Positions 1-8,263 of a stretch of 64,000 nucleotides of DNA are shown here, piece by piece. The stretch comes from Chitinophagaceae bacterium (GTDB lineage Bacteria > Bacteroidota > Bacteroidia > Chitinophagales > Chitinophagaceae). The stretch spans positions 1 to 64,000 of the forward strand of contig JADBXR010000021.1 of the NCBI GenBank assembly GCA_020403425.1, given 5' to 3'. Each line of letters begins with the position of its first letter. The first letter of the stretch is position 1. The notes beneath the pieces were generated by a model. The model did no database searches. It was not told the DNA's origin and saw nothing but the letters and a program-made list of their open reading frames with translations. The position numbers and the translations under genes were made by a program.

Positions 1-81
1 AAAATACTCTTGCGCAAGGGCAATCTTTAGGGCAGGTTCGTACACATGTTCACGACCTTTTTGCTTTTGGGGAACCTTCAT
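1..81 (-). CDS. Partial transposase-like protein (N-terminus only)
   Basis: An open frame begins at an ATG (79-81, reverse strand) and runs off the left edge. Its 27 visible residues start MKVPQKQKGREHVYEPAL and resemble the N-terminus of small helix-turn-helix OrfA transposase proteins of IS3-like elements in Bacteroidetes. That assignment rests on recall of the family pattern and only 27 residues, so it is tentative. A perfect 11-bp inverted repeat lies just upstream at 93-120. If the call is right, an insertion sequence sits at the window edge. Confidence 0.45.
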   Translation of the reverse strand, partial: MKVPQKQKGREHVYEPALKIALAQEYF

Positions 82-92
82 AATTAATCAAG

Positions 93-120
93 TTTACATA
101 TTTAGTTCGAAATATGTAAA
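93..120. repeat. 11-bp perfect inverted repeat upstream of the transposase-like frame
   Basis: TTTACATATTT at 93-103 and AAATATGTAAA at 110-120 are perfect reverse complements around a 6-nt spacer. It lies about 12 nt upstream of the start codon at 81, so it could be an operator or part of an insertion-sequence end. I cannot decide between these. Confidence 0.5.
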
Positions 121-191
121 GTGATTTCAGGAAGAGACAGCATGGTCATTATGCCGGTACTACTTCTATTCATCATGTAAACAACCTGTCC

Positions 192-1022
192 ATGGCATTT
201 CTTAATGGCAATGGAGGATTTACCGGGAGCCTGGGAAATCTGACCGCCTATCAACCCAAAGGCTCTGACAAGATCATTCTACGTACCAAGGGCGGTGCGA
301 ACAAAAAACGCATCAAAAAGGATCCGAAATTTGCAAGGGTACGATCGAACAATGAGGAGTTTGGCAGCTGCAGTAAAATGGCCGCATATTTACGGGGCAA
401 GCTGTATCCGTTCGTGAACATGGTGGATCACAACCTGAATGCGGCTTTCTCGGCCCTGAACAAGACCATACAATTGCTGGATACCACCAACCCGCCAGGG
501 CAACGAAGTATCCGCTATTCGCAGCACCCTTACCTGCTGGTCAATTATGCCTTTAACCAGCGTTTTGGTTTTGATGCGATGTTACGTTACCCACTGCAGG
601 CGGTATTGGACCGCGAACAGGCCACCGCCAGACTGGTGATCCCCACATTACAGCCAGGTATCCATTTGCATTTCCCCTGGCAACTACCCTATTACCGGCT
701 GATCGTTCATTTTTTTCTGCTCTGCGACCTGGTACATGATGGCAGGCATTATGCTGTTGAGGAGGCCAGGCAAACCGACGCGTATTGTCCCCTTTTTGTA
801 TCCGACTGGTTGCCGGTCAACGCCACCCGGCCGGGTGAGGAACTGTTGTTGCCCATACAAAAACACCTTCCCACAAAACCCACCACCACCATCCCCTTTC
901 CACTGGAAGCACAACATAGCCTGGTACTCGCTGCCGGCATTCAAATGGGCAAACCCGGACCGGGCGATACCATTCAGGAAACCAAATACTGCGGAACGGG
1001 GAAAATTCTGGCGGTGGGGTAG
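192..1022 (+). CDS. Conserved hypothetical protein, 276 aa
   Basis: I do not recognise a characterised family. The protein starts MAFLNGNGGFTGSLGNLTAY and its first 60 residues are rich in glycine and lysine (SDKIILRTKGGANKKRIKK), a style seen in uncharacterised Bacteroidetes proteins. It has no signal peptide or clear membrane segment. The middle holds hydrophobic stretches compatible with beta strands, around residues 155-180. The stop codon (1020-1022) overlaps the first base of a heptad repeat array, so the 3' boundary of the gene is the repeat itself. It stands alone between the transposase-like fragment and the Tricorn-like gene. The start at 192 follows the best matching N-terminus; no Shine-Dalgarno motif is visible. 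Confidence 0.75.
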   Translation: MAFLNGNGGFTGSLGNLTAYQPKGSDKIILRTKGGANKKRIKKDPKFARVRSNNEEFGSCSKMAAYLRGKLYPFVNMVDHNLNAAFSALNKTIQLLDTTNPPGQRSIRYSQHPYLLVNYAFNQRFGFDAMLRYPLQAVLDREQATARLVIPTLQPGIHLHFPWQLPYYRLIVHFFLLCDLVHDGRHYAVEEARQTDAYCPLFVSDWLPVNATRPGEELLLPIQKHLPTKPTTTIPFPLEAQHSLVLAAGIQMGKPGPGDTIQETKYCGTGKILAVG

Positions 1023-1310
1023 TGAGTGGTGAGTAGTGAGTGGGGAGTAGGAAGTTGTCAGTGGTGAATGGGCAATAGGCAATGGTGAATGGGCAATAGT
1101 GAATAGGTAGCAGGCTCAATGTTCAAGACACAAGAATCAAGCATCAAGAATCAAGCATCAAGAATCAAGCATCAAGAATCAAGCATCAAGAATCAAGCAT
1201 CAAGAATCAAGCATCAAGAATCAAGAATCACGCCTGACGACTCCCCACTCACCACTCACTACTCACCACTCACCATTGCCCATTCACCATTGCCCATTGC
1301 CCATTGCCCA
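1022..1310. repeat. Heptanucleotide repeat array (STRR-like), three word families in inverted arrangement
   Basis: The left arm (1022-1119) reads as 14 consecutive 7-nt words: GTGAGTG, GTGAGTA, GGGAGTA, GTGAATG, GGCAATA and similar. From 1122 to 1310 there are 27 heptads in unbroken phase: first ATCAAGA and ATCAAGC alternating (1136-1226), then CTCACCA, CTCACTA, TTCACCA and TTGCCCA. The last group is the reverse complement of the left-arm words, so the two arms can pair around the CAAGAAT block. This fills the whole gap between the hypothetical gene and the Tricorn-like gene. ORFs crossing it are artefacts of the repeat. Confidence 0.93.
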
Positions 1311-1380
1311 ACGTCATCCCAAACAGGCATAGGCTTTCTGCTATTCTTTAAGTACATTAGACAGACTAAAACTTACTGTT

Positions 1381-4300
1381 ATGAAATACCGCTTACCCTT
1401 TGGCAGGGCATTGCTCTCCTGCCTTGTCCTGATGCTGGTAACGAATATGGTTGCGGCACAGGGTACGATGCTGCTCCGGCAACCGGATGTGAGCAAGGAT
1501 CAGATCGTGTTTGTGCATGGCGATGACCTGTGGATCGTGGGACGTGAGGGCGGAGATGCACGGAGACTGACCAGTGCCCTAGGCACAGAAAGCAATCCTA
1601 AATTTAGTCCCGACGGAAAGTGGATCGCATTTACCGGCCAGTACGATGGCAATACCGATGTGTACCTGGTAGCCTCGCAGGGCGGCGAACCCAAACGTCT
1701 TACCTGGCACCCTTCGGCCGACCTGGTGCAGGGTTGGACACCTGACGGCAAATCTATTTACTTCACTTCGGGCAGGGATGGTTTTCCAACGGCCACTACC
1801 CGGTTCTATACCATTCCCGCAACGGGCGGAACGGCACAGCCCATGATACTGCCCTTCGGTTATGCAGGAAGCCTTTCTGAGGACGGACAACAGATGGCCT
1901 ACCAACCTTCCCCACTATGGGATGTGGAATGGCGCAACTACCGCGGCGGACAGGCTCAGCCCATCTGGATCTTTGACATGAGAACAAAGGAGACCGTAAA
2001 GACCAAACAGGGCGACAAAGAAAGACATAGCAGCCCGGTATGGGCAAATGGTATCCTGTATTTTCTGTCGGAACAGGATTACATCAACAACGTATGGTCT
2101 TACGACCCCAGGACCCAACAACAGAAACAGGTAACATTCCATAAAGATTTTGATATCAAGAACCTGGCCGCCCATGGCCAGACACTGGTGTATGAACAGG
2201 GCGGTTACCTGCATAGTTTCGACCTGGCCACCAACAAGGGCAAACAGCTGAACATTCTGGCAACGGGCGATCTGAACTGGGGCAGGCCCAGGTGGAACAG
2301 CCTGGGAGCGGCTTCCTTCATCAACGCGAGCCTCTCACCTACCGGCAAACGCGCGCTGTTCGAAAGCAGGGGCGAGATCTTTACCGTGCCCAAAGAAAAT
2401 GGCGACTGGCGCAACATCACCCGTTCAACCGGTGCTGCTGACCGTTACCCGGCCTGGTCGCCCGACGGACAAAAGATCGCCTGGTTCTCTGATGCCAGTG
2501 GCGAGTACCAACTGATGGTGGGCGATCAGTCGGGACTGCGGGCACCCAAAGCGTATCCGATACCTAACCATACTTTCTATTTCTTACCGGCATGGTCGCC
2601 CGATGGTAAATACATCGCGTTCACGGATACCGATTATAATATCTGGTATGTGGACCTGGCTACCGGTGCAGTGAAACTGGTGGATACGGACCGCCTGGCA
2701 CATCCCAACCGTACCATGAACCCTGTGTGGTCGCCCGACAGTAAATGGATCGCTTATGTACAGATACAGGAGAACCAGTTCAAGGCGGTGAAATTGTACA
2801 ACCTGGAAACAGCCAAAAGCACCCGTTTAACAGATGGTCTGTCCGATGCCATCGATCCGCAATGGGATGAGAGTGGCAAATACCTCTACTTCCTGGCGAG
2901 CACCGATTATGGTCTGAGTGCCGGCTGGCTGGACATGAGCAGTTACAATTATCCCGTTAACCGCGCTTTGTATGTAGCTGTATTGAGCAAGGATGCTCCC
3001 TCACCTTTTGAACCCAAAAGTGATGAGGAGCCTGCGAAAGAAGAGAAAAGGCCGGGCGATACTTCCAAAGCTGCGGCCAAACCTGCTGGCGGTGGGGTAA
3101 AAGTGACAATCGATTTTGATGGAATAGAACAGCGGATCCTTTCCACCAATCTCCCCGCCAGGAATTACCTGGAACTGATCGCGGGGCCCGAAGGCACCGT
3201 GTTCTATTCAGAAGCTATCCAGAATGAGCCGGGCGTGGTATTATCGCGTTACAGCCTGAAAGACAAAAAAGGAACTGAATTTGCAAGAAGCGTTTTCAGC
3301 AGTTCCACCAGCTTCGACAGGAAAAGTCTTTTGTTCCGCAACAATGCAGGCTGGTTCATCACCGGAACAATGGCGCCTCCCAGACCGGGTGAAGGACGCT
3401 TAGCCGTTGAGGGTATGAAAGTATATGTTGATCCGGGCAAGGAAGCCGAACAGATCTACCGGGAAGGCTGGCGTTTTCAGCGCGACTTCTTATACGTTGA
3501 CAATGTGCATGGCGCACCCTGGGACCAGGTATACAACTGGTACAGACCCTGGGTGGCACATGTGAAACACCGTTCGGACCTGAACTATATCATCGATATC
3601 CTGGGTGGTGAGGTCTCTGTGGGACACTCTTTCACACGTGGCGGCGATTTCCCTGATGTGCCCAATGTTCCGGTTGGTCTGCTGGGCGCTGATTACAGCA
3701 TCGACAACGGTTACTTCAGGATCAAAAAGATCTATACCGGTGAGAACTGGAACCCCGATCTGCGCGCTCCGCTCAGTGGTCCGGGCATTGATGTGAAAGA
3801 AGGCGATTACCTGGTGGAAGTGGATGGCAAACCGCTTACCGCATCCATGAACCTGTACAGTCTGTTCGAAGCAACCGCCAACAGGCAGGTCAAGATCCGC
3901 GTGAACAGCAAACCCGGTATGGAAGGTGCCAGAACCGTGACCGTGGTGCCCATTGCCAATGAAGGCGCCCTGCGCTCACGCAACTGGGTAGAGGGTAACC
4001 GCAGAAAAGTGGATGCCTTGTCTGACGGGAAACTGGCCTATGTATATGTGCCCAACACCGGCAATCCGGGATACACATATTTTAACCGGTACTATTTTTC
4101 GCAGCAGGATAAAAAAGGCGCCATCATTGATGAAAGGAACAATGGCGGTGGTTCTGCCGCTGATTATATGATCGATATCATGAGTCGCAAACTACAGGGC
4201 TATTTCAACAACCGCGTAGCCGGTCATAAACTTTCCACCACACCGATGGCCGGCATCTGGGGACCCAAAGTGATGATCATTAATGAGAACGCAGGCTCAG

Positions 4301-4653
4301 GCGGTGACCTGTTGCCCTATATGTTCCATAAGATGAAGATAGGACCATTGGTGGGAACCCGCACCTGGGGCGGACTGGTGGGTACCTGGGATACGCCACC
4401 CTTCATTGATGGCGGTACCATGGTAGCACCCAGAGGTGGTTTTATTGACACTGATGGACAGTGGGCCGTAGAAGCCGTTGGGGTATCACCCGATATTGAA
4501 GTGTTACAGGATCCGAAAGCGATCATCGAAGGTCATGATCCGCAACTGGAAAAAGCGGTACAGGAAGCGTTGCGATTGTTACCCACACAAGGTATCCAAC
4601 TGAAAAAAGAACCTGCACCTCCGATCCGTTACCATCGTCCGGCAGGAAAATAA
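1381..4653 (+). CDS. Tricorn-type protease: WD40/TolB propeller, PDZ and S41 peptidase
   Basis: A 1090-residue exported protein with a signal peptide (residues 1-26, ending VAAQ). An N-terminal beta-propeller region (about 30-530) carries repeated SPDGK/SPDGQ blades. A linker rich in E, K and P follows, then a PDZ-like part (about 760-850; GDYLVEVDGKPL) and a C-terminal S41/Tricorn catalytic domain. Likely catalytic residues, by analogy with Tricorn, are His749 (in SVGHS), Ser973 (in NAGSGGD) and Glu1031. Tricorn-family enzymes cut oligopeptides processively. Here the signal peptide places it in the periplasm or outer membrane, so extracytoplasmic peptide degradation is a reasonable inference. 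It is transcribed alone, between a heptad array and a hairpin at 4664-4721. Confidence 0.9.
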   Translation: MKYRLPFGRALLSCLVLMLVTNMVAAQGTMLLRQPDVSKDQIVFVHGDDLWIVGREGGDARRLTSALGTESNPKFSPDGKWIAFTGQYDGNTDVYLVASQGGEPKRLTWHPSADLVQGWTPDGKSIYFTSGRDGFPTATTRFYTIPATGGTAQPMILPFGYAGSLSEDGQQMAYQPSPLWDVEWRNYRGGQAQPIWIFDMRTKETVKTKQGDKERHSSPVWANGILYFLSEQDYINNVWSYDPRTQQQKQVTFHKDFDIKNLAAHGQTLVYEQGGYLHSFDLATNKGKQLNILATGDLNWGRPRWNSLGAASFINASLSPTGKRALFESRGEIFTVPKENGDWRNITRSTGAADRYPAWSPDGQKIAWFSDASGEYQLMVGDQSGLRAPKAYPIPNHTFYFLPAWSPDGKYIAFTDTDYNIWYVDLATGAVKLVDTDRLAHPNRTMNPVWSPDSKWIAYVQIQENQFKAVKLYNLETAKSTRLTDGLSDAIDPQWDESGKYLYFLASTDYGLSAGWLDMSSYNYPVNRALYVAVLSKDAPSPFEPKSDEEPAKEEKRPGDTSKAAAKPAGGGVKVTIDFDGIEQRILSTNLPARNYLELIAGPEGTVFYSEAIQNEPGVVLSRYSLKDKKGTEFARSVFSSSTSFDRKSLLFRNNAGWFITGTMAPPRPGEGRLAVEGMKVYVDPGKEAEQIYREGWRFQRDFLYVDNVHGAPWDQVYNWYRPWVAHVKHRSDLNYIIDILGGEVSVGHSFTRGGDFPDVPNVPVGLLGADYSIDNGYFRIKKIYTGENWNPDLRAPLSGPGIDVKEGDYLVEVDGKPLTASMNLYSLFEATANRQVKIRVNSKPGMEGARTVTVVPIANEGALRSRNWVEGNRRKVDALSDGKLAYVYVPNTGNPGYTYFNRYYFSQQDKKGAIIDERNNGGGSAADYMIDIMSRKLQGYFNNRVAGHKLSTTPMAGIWGPKVMIINENAGSGGDLLPYMFHKMKIGPLVGTRTWGGLVGTWDTPPFIDGGTMVAPRGGFIDTDGQWAVEAVGVSPDIEVLQDPKAIIEGHDPQLEKAVQEALRLLPTQGIQLKKEPAPPIRYHRPAGK

Positions 4654-4663
4654 CATTCTTATC

Positions 4664-4721
4664 AAACTGCGCCTTTGCAACTTTGCGGGAAATTTCTCGC
4701 AAAGTTGCAAAGGCGCAGTTT
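4664..4721. repeat. 24-bp perfect inverted repeat made of 8-nt words; possible terminator
   Basis: Arms 4664-4687 and 4698-4721 are perfect reverse complements around a 10-nt loop. Each arm is built from 8-nt words (GCGCCTTT, GCAACTTT, GCGGGAAA). It lies 11 nt after the stop of the Tricorn-like gene and ends in TTTT, so it may also terminate transcription. Related copies occur at 27568-27607 and 29728-29782. Confidence 0.85.
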
Positions 4722-4729
4722 TAATTAGT

Positions 4730-5036
4730 AGTTGACCCGTTGTGCTATTAAAATCAAACCTCCTGTAATTCAAAAACCCTTGTCGCTCATGGCCGCTGGG
4801 CCCCGTCCCTGTTATCCCGCCGATGGCGGGACTGCTTTTTCTTCTGCTCCCGCTTTTAGCGGGATGCTTCGCATCATTTTGTCTGTCTTCGCCTTCGCTT
4901 GACACCGAACAAAAATCCCGCCAAGGGCGGGACGTACACAGGGACTGATTAGATTCATTTTACCGAACACCCTGAATGATATTTTTTTACTTTTTCTAAT
5001 CGAAGAGATTTCGAATCATCTAATAAGCACAACACG
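4730..5036. other. Non-coding stretch with three CCCGCY/RGCGGG mini-hairpins
   Basis: This gap between two convergent genes holds no convincing gene. It contains three compact hairpins of one design, TCCCGCY-NNN-RGCGGGA: stems at 4816-4830 (loop GAT), 4849-4863 (loop TTT) and 4916-4932 (loop AAG). A 108-codon frame on the reverse strand (4579-4905) crosses the hairpins and the end of the Tricorn-like gene and looks spurious. It may be a degenerate mobile or dispersed intergenic element. Confidence 0.5.
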
Positions 5037-7076
5037 TTAGTAGTTCATCAATTTCTGTACATATTGTCCCAGACGGCTCTTCGCCAGGAAATGTTTCTCC
5101 AGTTCCATATTGAACGGAATGGGTGTATCAAGTGATGCGCAACGCAATACCGGCGCATCCAGCAGTTCGAAACAATGTTCACTGATCCAGGCGCTGATCT
5201 CTCCGCCGATACCACCGGTCAGGGTGTCTTCATGCAACACCAACACTTTACCTGTTTGTGCGACCGCCTGTTGGATGGCCGCATGATCCAGTGGCAGTAA
5301 AGTTCTCAGGTCCAATACGTGTATGGAGATCTCCGGATGTTGTTCCTGGTATTCCATGGCCCAGTGTACGCCGGAACCATAGGTGATCACGGTAATATCG
5401 CTTCCTTCCTTCACCAGTCTTGCCTTACCGATCTCCACTTCATAATAGGTTTCGGCTACAGGACCGCTGACACTGCGGTACAACGCTTTGTGTTCAAAGA
5501 ACATCACCGGATTGGGATCATTGATGGCCGCGATCAGCAGACCCTTGGCATCGTGCGGGGTAGCAGGATACACCACTTTCAATCCTGGCACATGTGTGAA
5601 CCAGGCCTCATTGCTCTGCGAATGAAATGGACCGGCACCTACGCCGGCACCTGTTGGCATACGGATGACCACATCTGCGTTTTGTCCCCAGCGGTAATGG
5701 ATCTTGGCAAGGTTGTTCACGATCTGGTTAAAACCCACTGTCACAAAATCAGCGAACTGCATTTCCATCACTGACTTGAATCCTTCCAGGCTCAATCCCA
5801 GCGCACTGCCTACGATCGCGCTTTCACAGAGAGGTGTATTGCGCACCCTCGCTTTGCCAAACAGATCCACAAAACCTTCGGTGATCTTGAATGCTCCGCC
5901 GTATTCGGCAATATCCTGTCCCATCAGAACCAGGTTGGCATGTTTCTCCATACTTTGACGGAGGGCGGACTGGATGGCATCGACGAAGCGGGAATCGTGA
6001 GTGGTGAGGCGTGAGTCGTGAGTGGTCAGTGGTGAGTGGGGAGTATCTAAAACTGGCACTTCCCCAACCCCCAACCCCAAACTCCCAACTCCAAACCTCC
6101 CCGCATACACATCCCGGATCTCTTCTGTTTCATCCACTGTCATCTCAGCAGCTTTTGCTGCCAGTTGCAGTTCGGTCTCAATGTATTCTCTGGTCTCATT
6201 TCTGATGGCCGCTACCTGCATTTCTGTGATCACTTGTTGATCGATCAGGTATTGTTCAAAATTCTTGATCGGATCCTTCCTGCCCCACTCATCGAACAAT
6301 TCTTTGGGAACATATTTGGTGCCGCTGGCCTCTTCGTGTCCACGCATGCGAAAGGTCATACATTCCACCAGGTAAGGTTTCTGTTCCCGGATGCAATATT
6401 CCCGCACGCCTTTGATAGTGTCGTACACCGATAATATATTGTTGCCATCTATCCGTACCCCTTCCATACCATAGCCTCGGGCCTTATCTACCAGGCTTTC
6501 GCAGCGGTATTGTTCATTTACGGGTGTACTGAGTCCATACCCATTGTTCTCAATGATGAAGATCACCGGCAGGTTCCAAACGGCCGCCACATTCAGTGCC
6601 TCATGAAAATCGCCTTCGCTGGTACCACCATCACCGCTGAAAGCAAGCGATACCTTTTTCTCCTGTCTAAGCTGGTGGGCCAATGCCACACCATCCGCAA
6701 TGGCCAGCTGTGGTCCCAGGTGTGAGATCATACCACAGATATGATGTTCCCGTGTTCCAAAGTGAAAACTTCTTTCCCTTCCCTTACTGTAGCCTTCCTT
6801 ATTACCCTGCCATTGCATGAACAGTTTGTGCAGCGGCATGTTGCGCGATGTGAACACACCCAGGTTGCGGTGCAGCGGCATGACCCACTCATCCTGCTGC
6901 AAGGCCATGGTAGCGCCTACCGAGATCGCTTCCTGCCCGATACCACTGAACCACTTGCTGATCTTTCCCTGCCGCAACAGCACCAACATCTTTTCCTCTA
7001 TCATACGCGGCAATAACAGGTTGCGGTAAATGCTGATCAGTTCTTCATTCGTGTACGCCTGTCTGTTGAATTCCAT
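5037..7076 (-). CDS. Fused E1 alpha/beta subunit of a 2-oxoacid dehydrogenase complex
   Basis: A 679-residue fusion. Residues 1 to about 325 are the E1 alpha part with the thiamine-diphosphate motif GDGGTSEGDFHEALN and IENNGYG. Residues from about 364 to the end are the E1 beta (transketolase-like pyrimidine-binding plus C-terminal) part, starting VDAIQSALRQSM. Single-chain alpha/beta E1 proteins are usual in Bacteroidetes. They decarboxylate pyruvate or branched-chain 2-oxoacids and pass the acyl group to E2; the substrate cannot be read from the sequence. No E2 or E3 gene is adjacent. The linker, residues 327-363, is encoded entirely by two heptad repeat arrays (see 5990-6102) and gives the 7-residue repeat SRLTTHD. 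The reading frame stays open through it. Confidence 0.92.
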   Translation of the reverse strand: MEFNRQAYTNEELISIYRNLLLPRMIEEKMLVLLRQGKISKWFSGIGQEAISVGATMALQQDEWVMPLHRNLGVFTSRNMPLHKLFMQWQGNKEGYSKGRERSFHFGTREHHICGMISHLGPQLAIADGVALAHQLRQEKKVSLAFSGDGGTSEGDFHEALNVAAVWNLPVIFIIENNGYGLSTPVNEQYRCESLVDKARGYGMEGVRIDGNNILSVYDTIKGVREYCIREQKPYLVECMTFRMRGHEEASGTKYVPKELFDEWGRKDPIKNFEQYLIDQQVITEMQVAAIRNETREYIETELQLAAKAAEMTVDETEEIRDVYAGRFGVGSLGLGVGEVPVLDTPHSPLTTHDSRLTTHDSRFVDAIQSALRQSMEKHANLVLMGQDIAEYGGAFKITEGFVDLFGKARVRNTPLCESAIVGSALGLSLEGFKSVMEMQFADFVTVGFNQIVNNLAKIHYRWGQNADVVIRMPTGAGVGAGPFHSQSNEAWFTHVPGLKVVYPATPHDAKGLLIAAINDPNPVMFFEHKALYRSVSGPVAETYYEVEIGKARLVKEGSDITVITYGSGVHWAMEYQEQHPEISIHVLDLRTLLPLDHAAIQQAVAQTGKVLVLHEDTLTGGIGGEISAWISEHCFELLDAPVLRCASLDTPIPFNMELEKHFLAKSRLGQYVQKLMNY
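5990..6102. repeat. Heptad repeat arrays inside the E1 dehydrogenase coding sequence
   Basis: On the + strand, 5990-6045 reads as heptads (GTGAGTG, GTGAGGC, GTGAGTC, GTCAGTG, GGGAGTA). A second block (6062-6096) reads as CCCCAAC, CCCAAAC, TCCCAAC and TCCAAAC. About 16 nt separate them. The two blocks are not reverse complements of each other, unlike the intergenic sites. Because 7 and 3 share no factor, three heptads make one 7-residue protein repeat, visible as SPLTTHD then SRLTTHD. Confidence 0.92.
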
Positions 7077-7096
7077 TTCGCGGAAATTTTAGGGGG

Positions 7097-7205
7097 GGGT
7101 GAATCGTGAGACGTGAGTAGTGAGTAGTGAGTGGGTAGTGACAACCATTCCCTATTCACAATTGCCAATTCACAACTCACCACTCACCACTCACGATTCA
7201 CCCGC
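7097..7205. repeat. Inverted heptad array between E1 dehydrogenase and Bax-inhibitor-1 genes
   Basis: Left arm GTGAGAC, GTGAGTA, GTGAGTG (7106-7140); right arm ACCATTC, CCTATTC, ACAATTG, ACAACTC, ACCACTC, ACGATTC (7144-7199). The outermost 12 bases, GTGAATCGTGAG and CTCACGATTCAC, pair perfectly. It lies in the 5' flank of the dehydrogenase gene and downstream of the next gene's terminator. Confidence 0.92.
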
Positions 7206-7231
7206 CAAGTTACTGCATTTCATCTGCGCAT

Positions 7232-7261
7232 AAAAAAAGCCACCCGGAAAGGATGGCTTTT
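7232..7261 (-). terminator. Intrinsic terminator of the Bax-inhibitor-1 gene
   Basis: Read on the reverse strand, AAAAGCCA pairs with TGGCTTTT (7254-7261 with 7235-7242) around a small loop, followed by a run of seven T. It lies 20 nt after the stop codon at 7281. Confidence 0.75.
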
Positions 7262-7280
7262 GTACGCATATCAATATTGT

Positions 7281-8048
7281 TTAGTCGCGGCTGCCCAGTT
7301 TGCTCAGCAGTTTCAGCATCTCGATGTATAACCATACCAGGGTCACCATCAGACCGAAGGCGCCGAACCATTCCATGAATTTGGGTGCGCCTCTTTCGGC
7401 TCCCTGTTCGATCATGTCAAAGTCCAGGATCAGGTTCAGAGCGGCAATGGCCACTACGAACAGGCTGATACCGATGCTCAACATGCTGCTGTCGTACATG
7501 AAGCTCACGTTCACCCCGAACAGTCGCAGGATCATGGTGAGCAGGTAGAACAGCGCAATACCCAGGGTAGCGGCGAAGATCACCGATTTGAATTTTTCGG
7601 TGGCACGGATCACGCGGAAATTATAGAGCAGGAATACCGCCATGGCCACACCGAAAGTGAGACCAACCGCCTGCATCACCAGGCCGGGGTATTTTTCAGC
7701 AAAAGCGGCATTGAGGATAGCAGAGATACCACCTACGAACAGTCCTTCCAGCAAACCGTACAGCGGGGCCAGGTAAGGCGCCCAGTTGGGTTTGAAAGAG
7801 ATGGCTACAGCTGTGATCAATCCGCCAAAGATACCCACCATCATCAGCGTGTTCATCAGGCCGTTCTGCGCCTGGTCGAACAGGTGCCAGCTGTATGCCG
7901 CTCCCGCGATGATCATGAGTAATAAAAAACCAAATTTATTGATGGTACCACGCACACTCATAGTGCCCTGCATATTGGATTCGATATGCAGACTCCTGTC
8001 GAACATTTTCTCCGTCAGCGTAGGATTACCCGATTTGAAAATTGCCAT
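7281..8048 (-). CDS. Bax inhibitor-1 / YccA family membrane protein
   Basis: A 255-residue integral membrane protein. A cytoplasmic N-terminus (about residues 1-35) is followed by seven closely spaced hydrophobic helices. Family features include the early segment NKFGFLLLMIIAGAAYSW and the conserved acidic stretch NLILDFDMIEQG near residue 210. BI-1/YccA proteins act as inner-membrane ion/pH-dependent channels or as modulators of membrane proteolysis; the role here is unknown. It forms a single-gene unit with its own promoter (-7 element at 8069-8076) and its own terminator. Confidence 0.88.
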   Translation of the reverse strand: MAIFKSGNPTLTEKMFDRSLHIESNMQGTMSVRGTINKFGFLLLMIIAGAAYSWHLFDQAQNGLMNTLMMVGIFGGLITAVAISFKPNWAPYLAPLYGLLEGLFVGGISAILNAAFAEKYPGLVMQAVGLTFGVAMAVFLLYNFRVIRATEKFKSVIFAATLGIALFYLLTMILRLFGVNVSFMYDSSMLSIGISLFVVAIAALNLILDFDMIEQGAERGAPKFMEWFGAFGLMVTLVWLYIEMLKLLSKLGSRD

Positions 8049-8068
8049 AGTTTGAATTTTAGTAACTA

Positions 8069-8076
8069 CAAATATA
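8069..8076 (-). promoter_or_regulatory. Bacteroidetes-type -7 element TATATTTG upstream of the BI-1 gene
   Basis: TATATTTG on the reverse strand matches the consensus TAnnTTTG exactly and lies about 20 nt upstream of the ATG at 8048. The -33 element is not obvious. Confidence 0.5.
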
Positions 8077-8129
8077 CGGAATCGGGAAAGGGATATGAAG
8101 GGGTAATCTTTAATAAAACACTAAAATTC

Positions 8130-8263
8130 GTGAGTCGTGAGTGGTGAGTGGTCAGTGGTGAGTAGGGAGTTAGGGGGTACCCAGACAAAACACATGATGA
8201 ACAACAATTGCCCATTCATCACTGTCCATTGGCAACTACCTACTCACCACTCACCCCTCACGG
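8130..8263. repeat. Inverted heptad array after the polysaccharide deacetylase gene
   Basis: Left arm GTGAGTC, GTGAGTG, GTCAGTG, GTGAGTA, GGGAGTT (8130-8171). Right arm TTGCCCA, TTCATCA, CTGTCCA, TTGGCAA, CTACCTA, CTCACCA, CTCACCC, CTCACGG (8208-8263). The arms enclose a 36-nt spacer. The stop codon of the deacetylase gene (8258-8260) lies inside the last word, so the repeat supplies the stop. Confidence 0.92.

Noticed and set aside
684..1119. Reverse-strand frames over the 3' end of the first hypothetical gene
   Set aside because: They read through heptad words (HSPLTTSYSPLTTHH) and the complement of a convincing gene; artefacts of the repeat.
1136..1226. Possible CRISPR array from the repeated CAAGAAT/CAAGCAT block
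   Set aside because: Units are 7 nt with no spacers and no cas genes are near; it is a simple heptad tandem array.
1119..1526. 135-aa frame across the heptad array
   Set aside because: It translates the repeat (SIKNQASRIKH) and then runs into the Tricorn-like gene out of frame; it is an artefact.
4579..4905. 108-aa reverse-strand frame
   Set aside because: It covers hairpins, non-coding sequence and the end of the Tricorn-like gene; no family resemblance.
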